A stretch of 50,581 nt of DNA from Ilumatobacteraceae bacterium (GTDB taxonomy: Bacteria > Actinomycetota > Acidimicrobiia > Acidimicrobiales > Ilumatobacteraceae): the NCBI GenBank assembly GCA_025463305.1, contig JAOBWK010000022.1, positions 1 through 50,581 of the forward strand, written 5' to 3'. Below the pieces are notes generated by a model. The model searched no databases. It saw only the letters and a program-made list of their open reading frames with translations, and was not told the DNA's origin. Shown here piece after piece: positions 30,117 through 39,219 of the stretch (position 1 is the first letter of the stretch; every line of letters starts with the position of its first letter). The position numbers were made by a program, and so were the translations under genes.

Positions 30117-31031
30117 GTGGTCGTCGTGCTGGTGGGCTTGGGAGTGGTGTTGATCGTGGCGATCGTCGTCGCCGTGATCATGGTGTCGCGCCTCAAGCAG
30201 CAACGTGCCCTCGTGCTGGAGGCCGAGGAGGTCGTGGCCACCCGGTCACGCGAGCTCGCCGCCAAGGGCGTCGCCCTCGAGCGTGCCGAGCGACTGCGCG
30301 CCGAGGCCGGTGAGCGTGCCGAGGCCGCTGCCCAGGCCGCCGCCCAGGCCGAGGCCGAACGCCTGCAGGCCGAGGAGGCCAAGGCCAAGGCCGACGCCGA
30401 CCGGCTGCGCGCCGAACAGGCGAGGGCGATGGCGGACGACGAGCGGGCCAAGGCCCGCCAGGCTGCGGCGATCGCGGAGGCCGCGGTCGGCCAGTCCAAG
30501 GTCGAGGCCGAGCGGGCCAACGCCGAGGCGCTCGCTGCGGCAGCGCGCGCCGCGGCGGCCGACCAGCGCGCCGCCGAGGCCTCGGCGATCGGTGTGGATC
30601 CGCACGTGCTGTGGGCCCTCGAGCGCGCTCGCAGCGAACGCCGCTGGAAGCTGAGCGTGGCCATCGGCCCCGACCGCAAGCTGAACGGCTCCACCAACCC
30701 GCTGATCCAAGCGCTGCACGTCGAGCTCGACGCGATCCGCGAAGAGGTGGGCACCATCGTCGCCCTCGACGCCGAGCTGCCGCCGAACGTCACGGCTGCC
30801 GGCTCGCTGATCACCCTGCGCGCCACGCAGGAGCTGCTCGCCTCCGTGGTGCGCCGCTCCGACACGATCTCGCTGCGCGTCCGGGCCGACGGCGCCGACA
30901 TCCTCGTCACGATCGAGGCCCGCAACGATCGCGGTGAGTTCGTCGAGCCGCTCGCGCTCCAGACCCCGCCGTCGCTCGGGCTCGAGCCGGTGGACGGTGG
31001 TGTGCGCGTCGTCGATGCGATCCTGATCTGA
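30117..31031 (+). CDS. Membrane-anchored coiled-coil protein with a degenerate histidine-kinase-like C-terminus
   Basis: The product has 304 residues. Residues 1-24 are one membrane helix. Residues about 28-155 form a long Ala/Glu/Arg/Lys-rich coiled coil with no breaks. The C-terminal 140 residues begin DPHVLWALERARSERRWKLS and include LHVELDAIREEVGTIVALD and TQELLASVVRRSDTISLRVR, then DGADILVTIEARND. This loosely resembles a DHp/HATPase arrangement (N-box position SVVRRS, strand LVTIEA), but the phospho-histidine motif and the N-box asparagine are missing. I cannot name a function; a non-catalytic signalling scaffold is one reading. GTG at 30117 follows a -10 box by 6 nt. The sirtuin gene follows after 10 nt. 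Confidence 0.65.
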   Translation: MVVVLVGLGVVLIVAIVVAVIMVSRLKQQRALVLEAEEVVATRSRELAAKGVALERAERLRAEAGERAEAAAQAAAQAEAERLQAEEAKAKADADRLRAEQARAMADDERAKARQAAAIAEAAVGQSKVEAERANAEALAAAARAAAADQRAAEASAIGVDPHVLWALERARSERRWKLSVAIGPDRKLNGSTNPLIQALHVELDAIREEVGTIVALDAELPPNVTAAGSLITLRATQELLASVVRRSDTISLRVRADGADILVTIEARNDRGEFVEPLALQTPPSLGLEPVDGGVRVVDAILI

Positions 31032-31041
31032 GATCGGGACC

Positions 31042-31854
31042 GTGGACCATCCAGCGGTGAACGCGGATGTCGATCGTGCCGCAGCCATCCTCGGCGCCGC
31101 GACGGCGATCGCCGTGCTCACGGGTGCGGGCATCTCGACCGACTCCGGCATCCCCGACTTCCGCGGCCCGAACGGGCTGTGGACCAAGAACCCGGAGGCG
31201 GAGAAGGCGGCGACGCTGCAGCACTACCTCGGTGACGCCGAGGTGCGGCGCTTCGCGTGGCAGAACCGCCTGTCCAACTCGGTGCACACGCGCGAGCCCA
31301 ACGCCGGGCACCGAGCGCTCGTCGAGCTGGCGAATCGGCGACACGTCGTCGCGCTGGTGACCCAGAACGTCGATGGTCTCCATCAGCGCGCCGGCAGCGA
31401 TCCGGCCACGGTGGTCGAGGTGCACGGCACGATGCACTGGACGCGCTGTTGGAGCTGCGACGACCGCCGTCCGATGGAGGAGGCGCTCGAGCGCGTGCGT
31501 GCCGGTGAGCCGGACCCGCCGTGCGAGATCTGCGGCGGGATCCTCAAGAGCGACACGATCAGCTTCGGTCAGAACCTCGACGAGGCCGTGATCGCACGTG
31601 CCCTCGGCGCGGCGGATCGGTGCGATGTGCTGCTCGCCATCGGCACCTCGCTGCAGGTGTATCCGGTGGCCAGCATGGTGCCGCGCGCCAAGCGCGCCGG
31701 GGCCAGCATCGTCATCGTGAACGGCGAGCCGACGTCGCTCGACCACCAGGCCGATGTCGTGGTGCGCGGCTCGATCAGCGACCTGCTGAGCGAGCTCGTC
31801 ACGGTCCTCGATCAGCCGCCTGACGGCGCGCCGGATACCCGACCCGTTGGGTAG
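31042..31854 (+). CDS. Sir2-family NAD-dependent protein deacylase
   Basis: The product has 270 residues. Sirtuin motifs are complete: GAGISTDSGIPDFRGPNGLW, TQNVDGLHQRAG with the catalytic-region H in VEVHGTMHWTRC, zinc cysteines in CWSC and CEIC, and IGTSLQVYP and NGEP for NAD binding. It removes acyl groups from protein lysines using NAD. The C-terminus has a short Pro-rich tail. The start is a GTG at 31042, 10 nt after the coiled-coil gene, so the two may be co-transcribed. The MoeZ-like gene starts 9 nt after its stop, with its own -10 box overlapping the sirtuin stop. Confidence 0.93.
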   Translation: MDHPAVNADVDRAAAILGAATAIAVLTGAGISTDSGIPDFRGPNGLWTKNPEAEKAATLQHYLGDAEVRRFAWQNRLSNSVHTREPNAGHRALVELANRRHVVALVTQNVDGLHQRAGSDPATVVEVHGTMHWTRCWSCDDRRPMEEALERVRAGEPDPPCEICGGILKSDTISFGQNLDEAVIARALGAADRCDVLLAIGTSLQVYPVASMVPRAKRAGASIVIVNGEPTSLDHQADVVVRGSISDLLSELVTVLDQPPDGAPDTRPVG

Positions 31855-31857
31855 CCT
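31852..31857 (+). promoter_or_regulatory. -10 box (TAGCCT) of the rhodanese-ThiF gene
   Basis: TAGCCT overlaps the stop codon of the sirtuin gene and ends 6 nt before the ATG at 31864. It would give a leaderless transcript separate from the upstream operon. Confidence 0.45.
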
Positions 31858-31863
31858 TTCGGT

Positions 31864-33045
<1,182 letters not shown>

Positions 33046-33060
33046 CCCGATCGACCTGAC

Positions 33061-33103
33061 GATGTCACCAGATGTCAGCGAGCCGCTGACATCTCGTGAC
33101 ATC
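33061..33103. terminator. Long near-perfect inverted repeat between convergent genes
   Basis: Two 20-base arms (33061-33080 and 33084-33103) pair with a single mismatch across a 3-nt loop. Each arm itself contains two copies of GATGTCA or TGACATC, so four half-sites are present. It starts 16 nt after the stop of the rhodanese-ThiF gene and 115 nt before the IclR gene end. It has no U-tract. It could be a terminator working from both sides or a protein-binding site made of four half-sites. Confidence 0.5.
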
Positions 33104-33218
33104 GTGGGTGGATGTGAGCCGCTCAGCCGGCTGCGCGTTGATCGTCGCGATCTGCGCACCGATCGCGAGCACGCTGCTGCGCCGGCGCACCACCGATTGA
33201 GCGATCAGCCCGGACCGC

Positions 33219-34106
33219 TCAGCGGGGGATCCGCCCCCGGCTCTGTTTGGTGACGACCAACCCGGCGTCACGGACACGGACGCCGTACTCGGCGACCTGG
33301 TCGGGGGTGAGGCCGGGCTCGAAGCCGAGGAGGGTGAGCGCCACCACGTGCTCGCCGTCGGCGCCGAACACGGGCGCGGCGATCATCGAGACGTCGTAGG
33401 CCCGTCCCGCGTCGAGGTCCGACACCTGGTACTCGCGCTCGTTGAGGGCGAGGACGAGGTCGTCGATCGTGCCGCGCAGGCCGGCGTCGACCGGGGCGTC
33501 GGCGAGCGAATCGAGCGCGTCGCCGAGCCCGCGGCGCAGATCGAGCTCGAGCGCGACCGAGTAGCCCCGGGCGCGAACGCCCTCGAGCACCGCGTCGAGC
33601 CGTTCGCGCGACGCGTGTGCTGCCGGTGTCTCGTCGAGCCAGTGCGCAATGCGCGACGCATCGGCCCAGGCCATGAACACCGCGCCGAGCGGCGGCACCA
33701 GCGGCACCCGTTGGCCGACGTGCACGGCGATGCCCCGGGCACGGTGCGCACCGGCGCGGGCCAGGAACACGATGTCGTCGCCGGCCACGGCGGTGACGGC
33801 CACCTCGAGATCGACCTCGGCCGACAGCTCGCGGGCCGCGTCGCGGGCGAGGTCCACCGCTGGGTGCCGTTCGAGCGCCGCACTGCCGAGCGCGATCACC
33901 GACGGCCCGAGCGTGAACGTGCGCAACCGAGGGTGACGGCTGATGTATCCGGCGTCGTCGAGCACGGTCAGCAGCGCGTGGGCCGACGCGAGGTTGATGT
34001 CGAGTCGCTCGGCGAGGTCCGAGAGGGTGAACGACTCGTCGGGATGGGCGGCGAGGAAGTTCAGCACCGCGATCGCACGGTTGGCGGCGAGGGCTGGGCG
34101 CGACAT
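33219..34106 (-). CDS. IclR-family transcriptional regulator
   Basis: The product has 295 residues. The N-terminal winged helix reads RAIAVLNFLAAHPDESFTLS, then LAERLDINLASAHALLTVLD and DAGYISRHPRLRTFTLG. The C-terminal effector domain shows VAVTAVAGDDIVFLARAG, HVGQRVPLVPPLGAVFMAW and IAAPVFGADGEHVVALTLLG. IclR proteins control catabolic operons in response to small aromatic or acid effectors. It is divergent from the LLM monooxygenase and SDR genes and probably controls them. ATG at 34106 is used; an in-frame ATG at 34121 is the alternative, and neither has a strong ribosome-binding site. Confidence 0.9.
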   Translation of the reverse strand: MSRPALAANRAIAVLNFLAAHPDESFTLSDLAERLDINLASAHALLTVLDDAGYISRHPRLRTFTLGPSVIALGSAALERHPAVDLARDAARELSAEVDLEVAVTAVAGDDIVFLARAGAHRARGIAVHVGQRVPLVPPLGAVFMAWADASRIAHWLDETPAAHASRERLDAVLEGVRARGYSVALELDLRRGLGDALDSLADAPVDAGLRGTIDDLVLALNEREYQVSDLDAGRAYDVSMIAAPVFGADGEHVVALTLLGFEPGLTPDQVAEYGVRVRDAGLVVTKQSRGRIPR

Positions 34107-34124
34107 AGGTTGCTCGCACATTAC

Positions 34125-34135
34125 AAAGAATCTTT
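34125..34135. promoter_or_regulatory. Candidate IclR operator in the divergent promoter
   Basis: AAAGA-A-TCTTT is a perfect 5-bp inverted repeat in an otherwise GC-rich region. It lies 18 nt upstream of the regulator ATG and 22 nt upstream of the LLM ATG. Nearby CATTACAAA (34119-34127) and CATTGCAAA (34139-34147) form an imperfect direct repeat 20 bp apart. Confidence 0.5.
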
Positions 34136-34157
34136 CGACATTGCAAAAGGGGTTCCC

Positions 34158-35309
34158 ATGAAGCTCGATCTGCTGTACGAGTTCCAACCGAAGATCAAGC
34201 CGTGGAGCAAGCCGCACCCGTACGGCCAGCGCGAGGCCGAGCAGCGCACGTACGACGAGGCGATCGCCGAGATCCAGCTCGCCGATCGCCTCGGCTTCAA
34301 CACGGTGTGGTGCGTCGAGCACCACTTCCGCGACGGCCGGTCCGCGTCGTCGTGCTCTGAGGCGATCCTCGGCGGGCTCGCGCTCAGCACCCAGCAGATC
34401 AAGCTGGGCTTCGGTGTCACCCTGATGCCGTTCGGCTTCATCCATCCGGCGCGCGTCGCCGAGAAGGTGGCGACGGTCGACGTGCTCAGCCACGGCCGGG
34501 TCGAGTGGGGCACCGGCCGCTCGACGCCGATGGAGCAGGCCGCGTTCGGCGTGCCGACCGACGACCGCTCGCGCGACCAGTGGCGGGAGGCGATCGAGAT
34601 CGTCGTCGGCATGTGGGAGAACGAGACGTTCTCGTGGGACAGCGAGAACATCTCGTTCCCGGAGCGGATGCAGACGCCGAAGCCGTTCCAGGATCCGCAC
34701 CCGCCGGTGTGGCAGGCCGCGGCGAGTGCCACGAGCGCCGTCAGCGCCGGCGAGCTCGGGCTCGGCCTGCTGTCGTTCGCGCTGCTCCAGCCGGTCGAGA
34801 AGATGGCCGAGATCATCCAGGCCTACCGCAGCGCACAGTCCATGGCCCGCGAGCAGGACATGCTGACGCGCGTGCGCAACGACCGCGTCGGCGCCTACAC
34901 CCTCGTCCACGCTTACGACGACGCCGACGAGGCCGCCGCGTACGGGCTGTGGGAGTCGGTGAACTGGTGGTACAAGCACCTCGCCGAGTTCACCCTGCGC
35001 TGGGAGCTGCCGATGCTGAGCGAGGCCGAGCAGCAGGCCGTCTTCCCGCTGCTGCAGCCGGTGATCGACGGCACGGTGCCGGTCCAGCACTACCAGGAGC
35101 AGGACATGATCATCATCGGGACGCCCGAGGAGTGCCTCGAGAAGATCATCCGCTACGACGAGGTCGGCGTCGATCAGCTGCTGTGCTACGTGCAGTTCGG
35201 CGACCTGCCCCACGAGAAGGTCATGCACAGCCTCGAGCTGCTCGCCACCCAGGTGATCCCGAAGCTCGAGGCCCGCGGCCACCGAGTCGACGCCACCGCA
35301 CGCGTCTGA
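34158..35309 (+). CDS. LLM-class flavin-dependent oxidoreductase (luciferase-like monooxygenase)
   Basis: The product has 383 residues. It has luciferase-family landmarks: an N-terminal strand KLDLLYEFQP, helix EAIAEIQLADRLGFNTVWCV, EHHF, LGFGVTLMPFGFIHPARVAE, and VEWGTGRSTPMEQAAFGV. Members use reduced flavin and oxygen to oxidise hydrocarbons, sulfonates or ring ketones, supplied with flavin by a separate reductase; none is seen nearby. The ATG at 34158 has AAAAGGGG upstream. Two SDR genes follow 13 nt downstream, forming a likely operon under the divergent IclR regulator. Confidence 0.9.
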   Translation: MKLDLLYEFQPKIKPWSKPHPYGQREAEQRTYDEAIAEIQLADRLGFNTVWCVEHHFRDGRSASSCSEAILGGLALSTQQIKLGFGVTLMPFGFIHPARVAEKVATVDVLSHGRVEWGTGRSTPMEQAAFGVPTDDRSRDQWREAIEIVVGMWENETFSWDSENISFPERMQTPKPFQDPHPPVWQAAASATSAVSAGELGLGLLSFALLQPVEKMAEIIQAYRSAQSMAREQDMLTRVRNDRVGAYTLVHAYDDADEAAAYGLWESVNWWYKHLAEFTLRWELPMLSEAEQQAVFPLLQPVIDGTVPVQHYQEQDMIIIGTPEECLEKIIRYDEVGVDQLLCYVQFGDLPHEKVMHSLELLATQVIPKLEARGHRVDATARV

Positions 35310-35322
35310 CGGGCGGCACGGG

Positions 35323-36177
35323 ATGGACATGATCTCCGGGCTGCGCGACGCAGCCAAACGAACGACCCGACCGTTGCACGACGACCTGGTCGCGGCGTTC
35401 TCGCTCGACGGCCGCACCGCCGTCGTCACCGGTGCCGGCACGGGCATCGGCCGCCAGACCGCGATCACGTTCGCGCAGGCCGGCGCCACCGTCGTGATCG
35501 CCGACGTCGTCGAGGCCAACCTCGCCGAGACGGCTGCGCTGATCGAGGCGGTCGGTTCGACGGCCGTGGTCGCACCCACCGACGTGTCGCACAAGGACGC
35601 GGTCGACGATCTCGCTCGCACCGCCGTGCGCAGCGGCGGACGCATCGACGTCTGGGCCAACGTCGCCGGCATCATCCGCAACGGTCTGGTGATGGACCTC
35701 ACCGAAGCCGATCTCGACGCGGTGCTCGGGGTCAACCTGAAGGGCGTGATCTGGGGCTGCGCCGCGGCGAGCCGGGTGATGAAGGCGGCCAAGCGTGGCT
35801 CGATCATCAACGTCGCGTCGGCGGGCGGCGAGATGCCCGCTCCGACGCTCGCCGCGTACGGCACGTCGAAGGCCGGCGTGATCCAGCTCGGCCGGATCGT
35901 CGCGACGGAGATGGGCCCGTACGGTGTGCGCTGCAACACCGTGGCGCCGGGGTTCATCGACACACCGATGACCCAGCGCGCCTGGACCGGTGCCGACGGC
36001 GAGATCGACGACACCAAGCGCACTGCCGCCGTCGGCGTGCGGGCCGCGCAGTCGCCGCTGGCCACCATCGGCACGCCGTCCGACATCGCCTACGCGATGC
36101 TGTACCTCGCCTGCGATGCCTCGAAGTTCATGACCGGCGAAGTCCTTCGCCCCAACGGTGGAGTGCACATGCCATGA
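35323..36177 (+). CDS. Short-chain dehydrogenase/reductase A of the IclR cluster
   Basis: The product has 284 residues. It has an N-terminal extension of about 25 residues (MISGLRDAAKRTTRPLHDDL), then a classical SDR domain with TGAGTGIGR, NVAGI, the catalytic serine in NVASAGG and YGTSK. The C-terminus reads LACDASKFMTGEVLRPNGG. It would oxidise an alcohol produced downstream of the monooxygenase or reduce a ketone; the substrate is unknown. The stop codon overlaps the start of the second SDR (ATGA at 36174-36177), so the two are translationally coupled. Confidence 0.9.
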   Translation: MDMISGLRDAAKRTTRPLHDDLVAAFSLDGRTAVVTGAGTGIGRQTAITFAQAGATVVIADVVEANLAETAALIEAVGSTAVVAPTDVSHKDAVDDLARTAVRSGGRIDVWANVAGIIRNGLVMDLTEADLDAVLGVNLKGVIWGCAAASRVMKAAKRGSIINVASAGGEMPAPTLAAYGTSKAGVIQLGRIVATEMGPYGVRCNTVAPGFIDTPMTQRAWTGADGEIDDTKRTAAVGVRAAQSPLATIGTPSDIAYAMLYLACDASKFMTGEVLRPNGGVHMP

Positions 36178-37046
36178 CGAACCTCTCTGCAACCAGCTCC
36201 GCGATCGACGTGTTCGGCCTGCGCGGCAAGCCCGTGCTCGTCGTCGGCGGTGGGTCGGGCATCGGTCGCGCGACCGCGCTGCTGCTCGGCACCGTCGGCG
36301 CGAACGTCGCGGTCGCCGATCTCGACGCCGGGCGTGCCGCCGAGGTGTCGGCCGAGGTCGCCGCGCTCGGCGTGCAGTCGGTGAGCATCGCCGGCGACGT
36401 CACCGATCCGGACGACGCCCAGCGCGTCGTGGACGACGCCCACGCTGCGCTGGGCGGTCTGCTCGCCGTGGTGAACATCGTCGGCGTCGCGTCGTGGTCC
36501 GATCTGCTGAGCATGGACCTGGCGATGTGGGAGAGCGACCTGCGCAGCAACCTCACCCATCACCTGTTCGTCGGACGGGCGGCCGCGAAGCACATGATCG
36601 CCGACGGCCACGGCGGTCGGCTCGCGCTGGTGACCTCGATCAGCGGCATCTTCGGCGCGCCGAACCATGCCGCCTACGGTGCGGCGAAGGCCGGTGCGAT
36701 CGCCCTCGCGCGCAGCATGGCCAACGAGTGGGCGGTGCACGGCATCCGGGTCAACTCGGTCGCGCCCGACATCATCGCCACGCCGCGCGTCGTCGCCGGG
36801 TTCACCGAGCGGGGCGTCACGGACATGAACGCGATCGTCGCCGCAGACGGTGTGCCGATGGCCCGTTGGGGCACGCCCGACGAGATCGCCGGCCCGCTGG
36901 TGTTCCTCGTGTCCGATCTGGCCGGCTTCATGACCGGTCAGAACCTGGTGGTCGACGGTGGCACGCAGTCGCGCTTCCCGCACGGCGGCCCCAAGCCGTT
37001 CACCCCGGAGGAAGCCTCGGAGGAGCCGGCCGACGCCGACGGGTGA
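36174..37046 (+). CDS. Short-chain dehydrogenase/reductase B of the IclR cluster
   Basis: The product has 290 residues. The nucleotide motif is VVGGGSGIGR (GGGSGIG in place of TGxxxGIG), the catalytic serine is in TSISGIFG and the Tyr/Lys pair in YGAAK. The C-terminus has FMTGQNLVVDGGTQSRF and an acidic tail. The asparagine of the usual NNAG motif is in VVNIVGV. It is coupled to SDR A by an ATGA overlap. Two different SDRs in one unit suggest consecutive oxidation steps or a two-subunit enzyme. It is directly abutted by the stop of the convergent SGNH hydrolase gene. Confidence 0.9.
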   Translation: MTNLSATSSAIDVFGLRGKPVLVVGGGSGIGRATALLLGTVGANVAVADLDAGRAAEVSAEVAALGVQSVSIAGDVTDPDDAQRVVDDAHAALGGLLAVVNIVGVASWSDLLSMDLAMWESDLRSNLTHHLFVGRAAAKHMIADGHGGRLALVTSISGIFGAPNHAAYGAAKAGAIALARSMANEWAVHGIRVNSVAPDIIATPRVVAGFTERGVTDMNAIVAADGVPMARWGTPDEIAGPLVFLVSDLAGFMTGQNLVVDGGTQSRFPHGGPKPFTPEEASEEPADADG

Positions 37047-38054
37047 TCAGCGTGGAGCCCTGAGCGCAGCGGCCACCGCGCCGCCGAAGACCTCGGCGAG
37101 CACGCGGTGGCCCTCGGCGTTCGGGTGCACGCCGTCGCCGAGCAGCGCGGCGTCGACCACGTCGCGGCCGGGCACCAGCGTCAGCAACGCATCGCCGGCG
37201 TCGATCAGCGCGCGCACGACGCCCTCCATCGCTTCGCGGATGTCGGCGTGGGTGGCGCCGAGGATGTTCGGCGTGGCCTCGCCGTCGGGCCGCACGATCG
37301 GTGACGCGACCACGATGGGCACGCCGGGATGGCCGGCGCGCACGACGCGGACGAAGGCTTCGGTGTTCGCGGCCATCTGGTCGACGGAGTGGGGGATGCG
37401 GCTCCAGCAGTTCGTGCCGTGGGTGATCGAGATCACGTCGACACCCTCGAGCGCGGCGATCTGGATGGCCGTCACCAGCTCGCCCCGCGCCGAGCCGGCG
37501 TAGCCGAGGTTGACGACGTCGAGCTCGTTCGCCCGCCCGGCGACGGCCGGCCATGCTCCTGCCGGCCCATCGGCGATCCAACCCTCGGCGATCGAATCGC
37601 CGTGGGCGATCCAGCGCGGCTGGACCGGGGCGGGCTCGATCGATCCGCCGATGGCGGTGAGCGACTCGATGCTGGGGCGCATCCCCTCGGGCAGGTACAC
37701 GATCGAACGATCACCGGCGGCGCAGAGCCGCAACCGGGCGACGCCCCGACCGAGCACCGCCGGCTGCTCGTCGACGAGCGCCCCGGCCGACCAGACCGTG
37801 AACGTGGTGCCGGCCCCCGGACCGCGGTAACCGAGGTCGTCAGTGGCCGTGGTGTACCCGACGTCGACGGCCTGGGCGTCGCCGGCGATCTCCAGCCGAA
37901 CGCCGACGGACAGGCACGCAGTGCCCCACGTGTCGTTCGGCAGCCGGCCGACATCCGTGGGATCGGCCCGCGGATAGGTCGCACCAGCGCCGGCCGGCCA
38001 GGCCGATCCACGCAGGAACGGTTCGACGGATGGCGGGCGCTCGCTCGCGGTCAT
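37047..38054 (-). CDS. SGNH/GDSL-family hydrolase
   Basis: The product has 335 residues. An N-terminal beta-rich domain of about 165 residues precedes the SGNH catalytic domain: HGDSIAEGW (nucleophile Ser), GYAGSARGEL (Gly), ITHGTNCW (Asn) and DGVHPNAEGH (Asp/His). These enzymes deacylate esters, often acetylated sugars or lipids. No signal peptide is seen, so the enzyme is probably cytoplasmic. The ATG at 38054 is followed by ASERPPSVEPF. Its stop codon touches the stop of SDR B, and it is divergent from the membrane protein gene. Confidence 0.88.
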   Translation of the reverse strand: MTASERPPSVEPFLRGSAWPAGAGATYPRADPTDVGRLPNDTWGTACLSVGVRLEIAGDAQAVDVGYTTATDDLGYRGPGAGTTFTVWSAGALVDEQPAVLGRGVARLRLCAAGDRSIVYLPEGMRPSIESLTAIGGSIEPAPVQPRWIAHGDSIAEGWIADGPAGAWPAVAGRANELDVVNLGYAGSARGELVTAIQIAALEGVDVISITHGTNCWSRIPHSVDQMAANTEAFVRVVRAGHPGVPIVVASPIVRPDGEATPNILGATHADIREAMEGVVRALIDAGDALLTLVPGRDVVDAALLGDGVHPNAEGHRVLAEVFGGAVAAALRAPR

Positions 38055-38109
38055 GGCCCGACGGTAGCCAGCCCCGTTGCGCACCACATCGCCGGAGGCG
38101 CCCGCTGTA

Positions 38110-39219
38110 ATGTCGCTCCCGATGCTGACGCGGACGACGGCCCCCTCCACCCACTCGGCCACCTCCTCGGTGAGCGCTTCGGGCGCCCCGTCCCGGTCGA
38201 GCCTGCCGTGGGTGCACGGGCCACTGGCCGATGTGCTGCTGGGCTGGTGCTGGCTGCCGATCGCCCTGCTGATGCACGCCTTCGAGTCGAACATCACCCG
38301 CACCCAGGCGCTGATGGGCATCATCTTCCTGATCAGCTTCGCCCACCAGCCGCTCACCCTCGGCCTGGTCTACGCCGACCGTGCCCAGCGCGAGGCGCAC
38401 CGCCGCTTCTACACCTGGACGCCGTTCGTCGCGATCGCGCTCATCGCGATCGGCCTGAACGTGAGCCTCACCGTGGTGGCGCTGATGGCCGGGCTGTGGA
38501 ACGCCGAGCACACCCTGATGCAGCGCTACGGCGTGCTGCGCATCTACGGCCGCAAGGCCGGCGATGACCACGGCCGGCTGGAGAAGCCGATGCTCATCAC
38601 CTGGCTCGTCACCGCGTTGCTGTTCCTCGGTGCCTACGTCGACCTCAACGCCGTCGCCGCCAAGCTCGGCATCGGCGGCACGAACAAGCGCAGCCTCGAC
38701 ATCCTCCACTCGGTCAGCCACGTGCTGATGCCGGTGTTCTGGATCGGCGCCGTCGTGTCGGTCGTGATGGCCGTCCGCTGGGTGCGCGCCGAGTCCGGCC
38801 GCCCGCCCTCGATCGGCCGTCGGGCGAAGTGGATCTACGCCGCGGGCACGCTCGGCCTCGTCGTCGCCGTGATGATCGATCCGCTCGCGGGCATCGCCGG
38901 CTACGTCGCCGCGCATGCGATCGAGTACTTCGGCATCGTGCACAGCTCGCTGCGCCGCCGGTCGAGCAGCGGCGACGACAGCACGATCGCCAAGGTGACG
39001 GCCACGCCGCGCCGCCGGGTGGGGCTGTACGTCGCCTACTTCGCCGTGATCGCGGCGCTGATGATCGTCACCCTCTCGCTCGGCGACGGCCGCACCTACG
39101 GCTACGCGATCCTGTTCTTCGGCGCCCTGCACATCCTCTACGACGGGTTCGTGTGGAAGCTGCGCAAGCCCGTGCTCGCCGCCAGCCTCGGCATCACTCC
39201 GGCTCTGCAGGCACCATGA
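38110..39219 (+). CDS. Polytopic membrane protein with conserved-looking histidines, unknown function
   Basis: The product has about 369 residues with a Ser/Thr-rich cytoplasmic N-terminus and seven to nine predicted membrane helices. Histidines sit in or next to several helices: FAHQPLTLG, WNAEHTLMQRYG, LHSVSHVL, AAHAIEYFGIVHSS and ALHILYDGFVW. Membrane histidine clusters of this kind occur in diiron or iron enzymes such as desaturases and the Blh/Brp carotenoid-cleaving family, but I see no diagnostic motif of either. The function is not assigned. ATG at 38110 is used (GGAGG 12 nt upstream); a TTG at 38077 and an ATG at 38122 are alternatives. The 3' end overlaps the convergent EamA gene by 26 bases. 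Confidence 0.7.
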   Translation: MSLPMLTRTTAPSTHSATSSVSASGAPSRSSLPWVHGPLADVLLGWCWLPIALLMHAFESNITRTQALMGIIFLISFAHQPLTLGLVYADRAQREAHRRFYTWTPFVAIALIAIGLNVSLTVVALMAGLWNAEHTLMQRYGVLRIYGRKAGDDHGRLEKPMLITWLVTALLFLGAYVDLNAVAAKLGIGGTNKRSLDILHSVSHVLMPVFWIGAVVSVVMAVRWVRAESGRPPSIGRRAKWIYAAGTLGLVVAVMIDPLAGIAGYVAAHAIEYFGIVHSSLRRRSSSGDDSTIAKVTATPRRRVGLYVAYFAVIAALMIVTLSLGDGRTYGYAILFFGALHILYDGFVWKLRKPVLAASLGITPALQAP

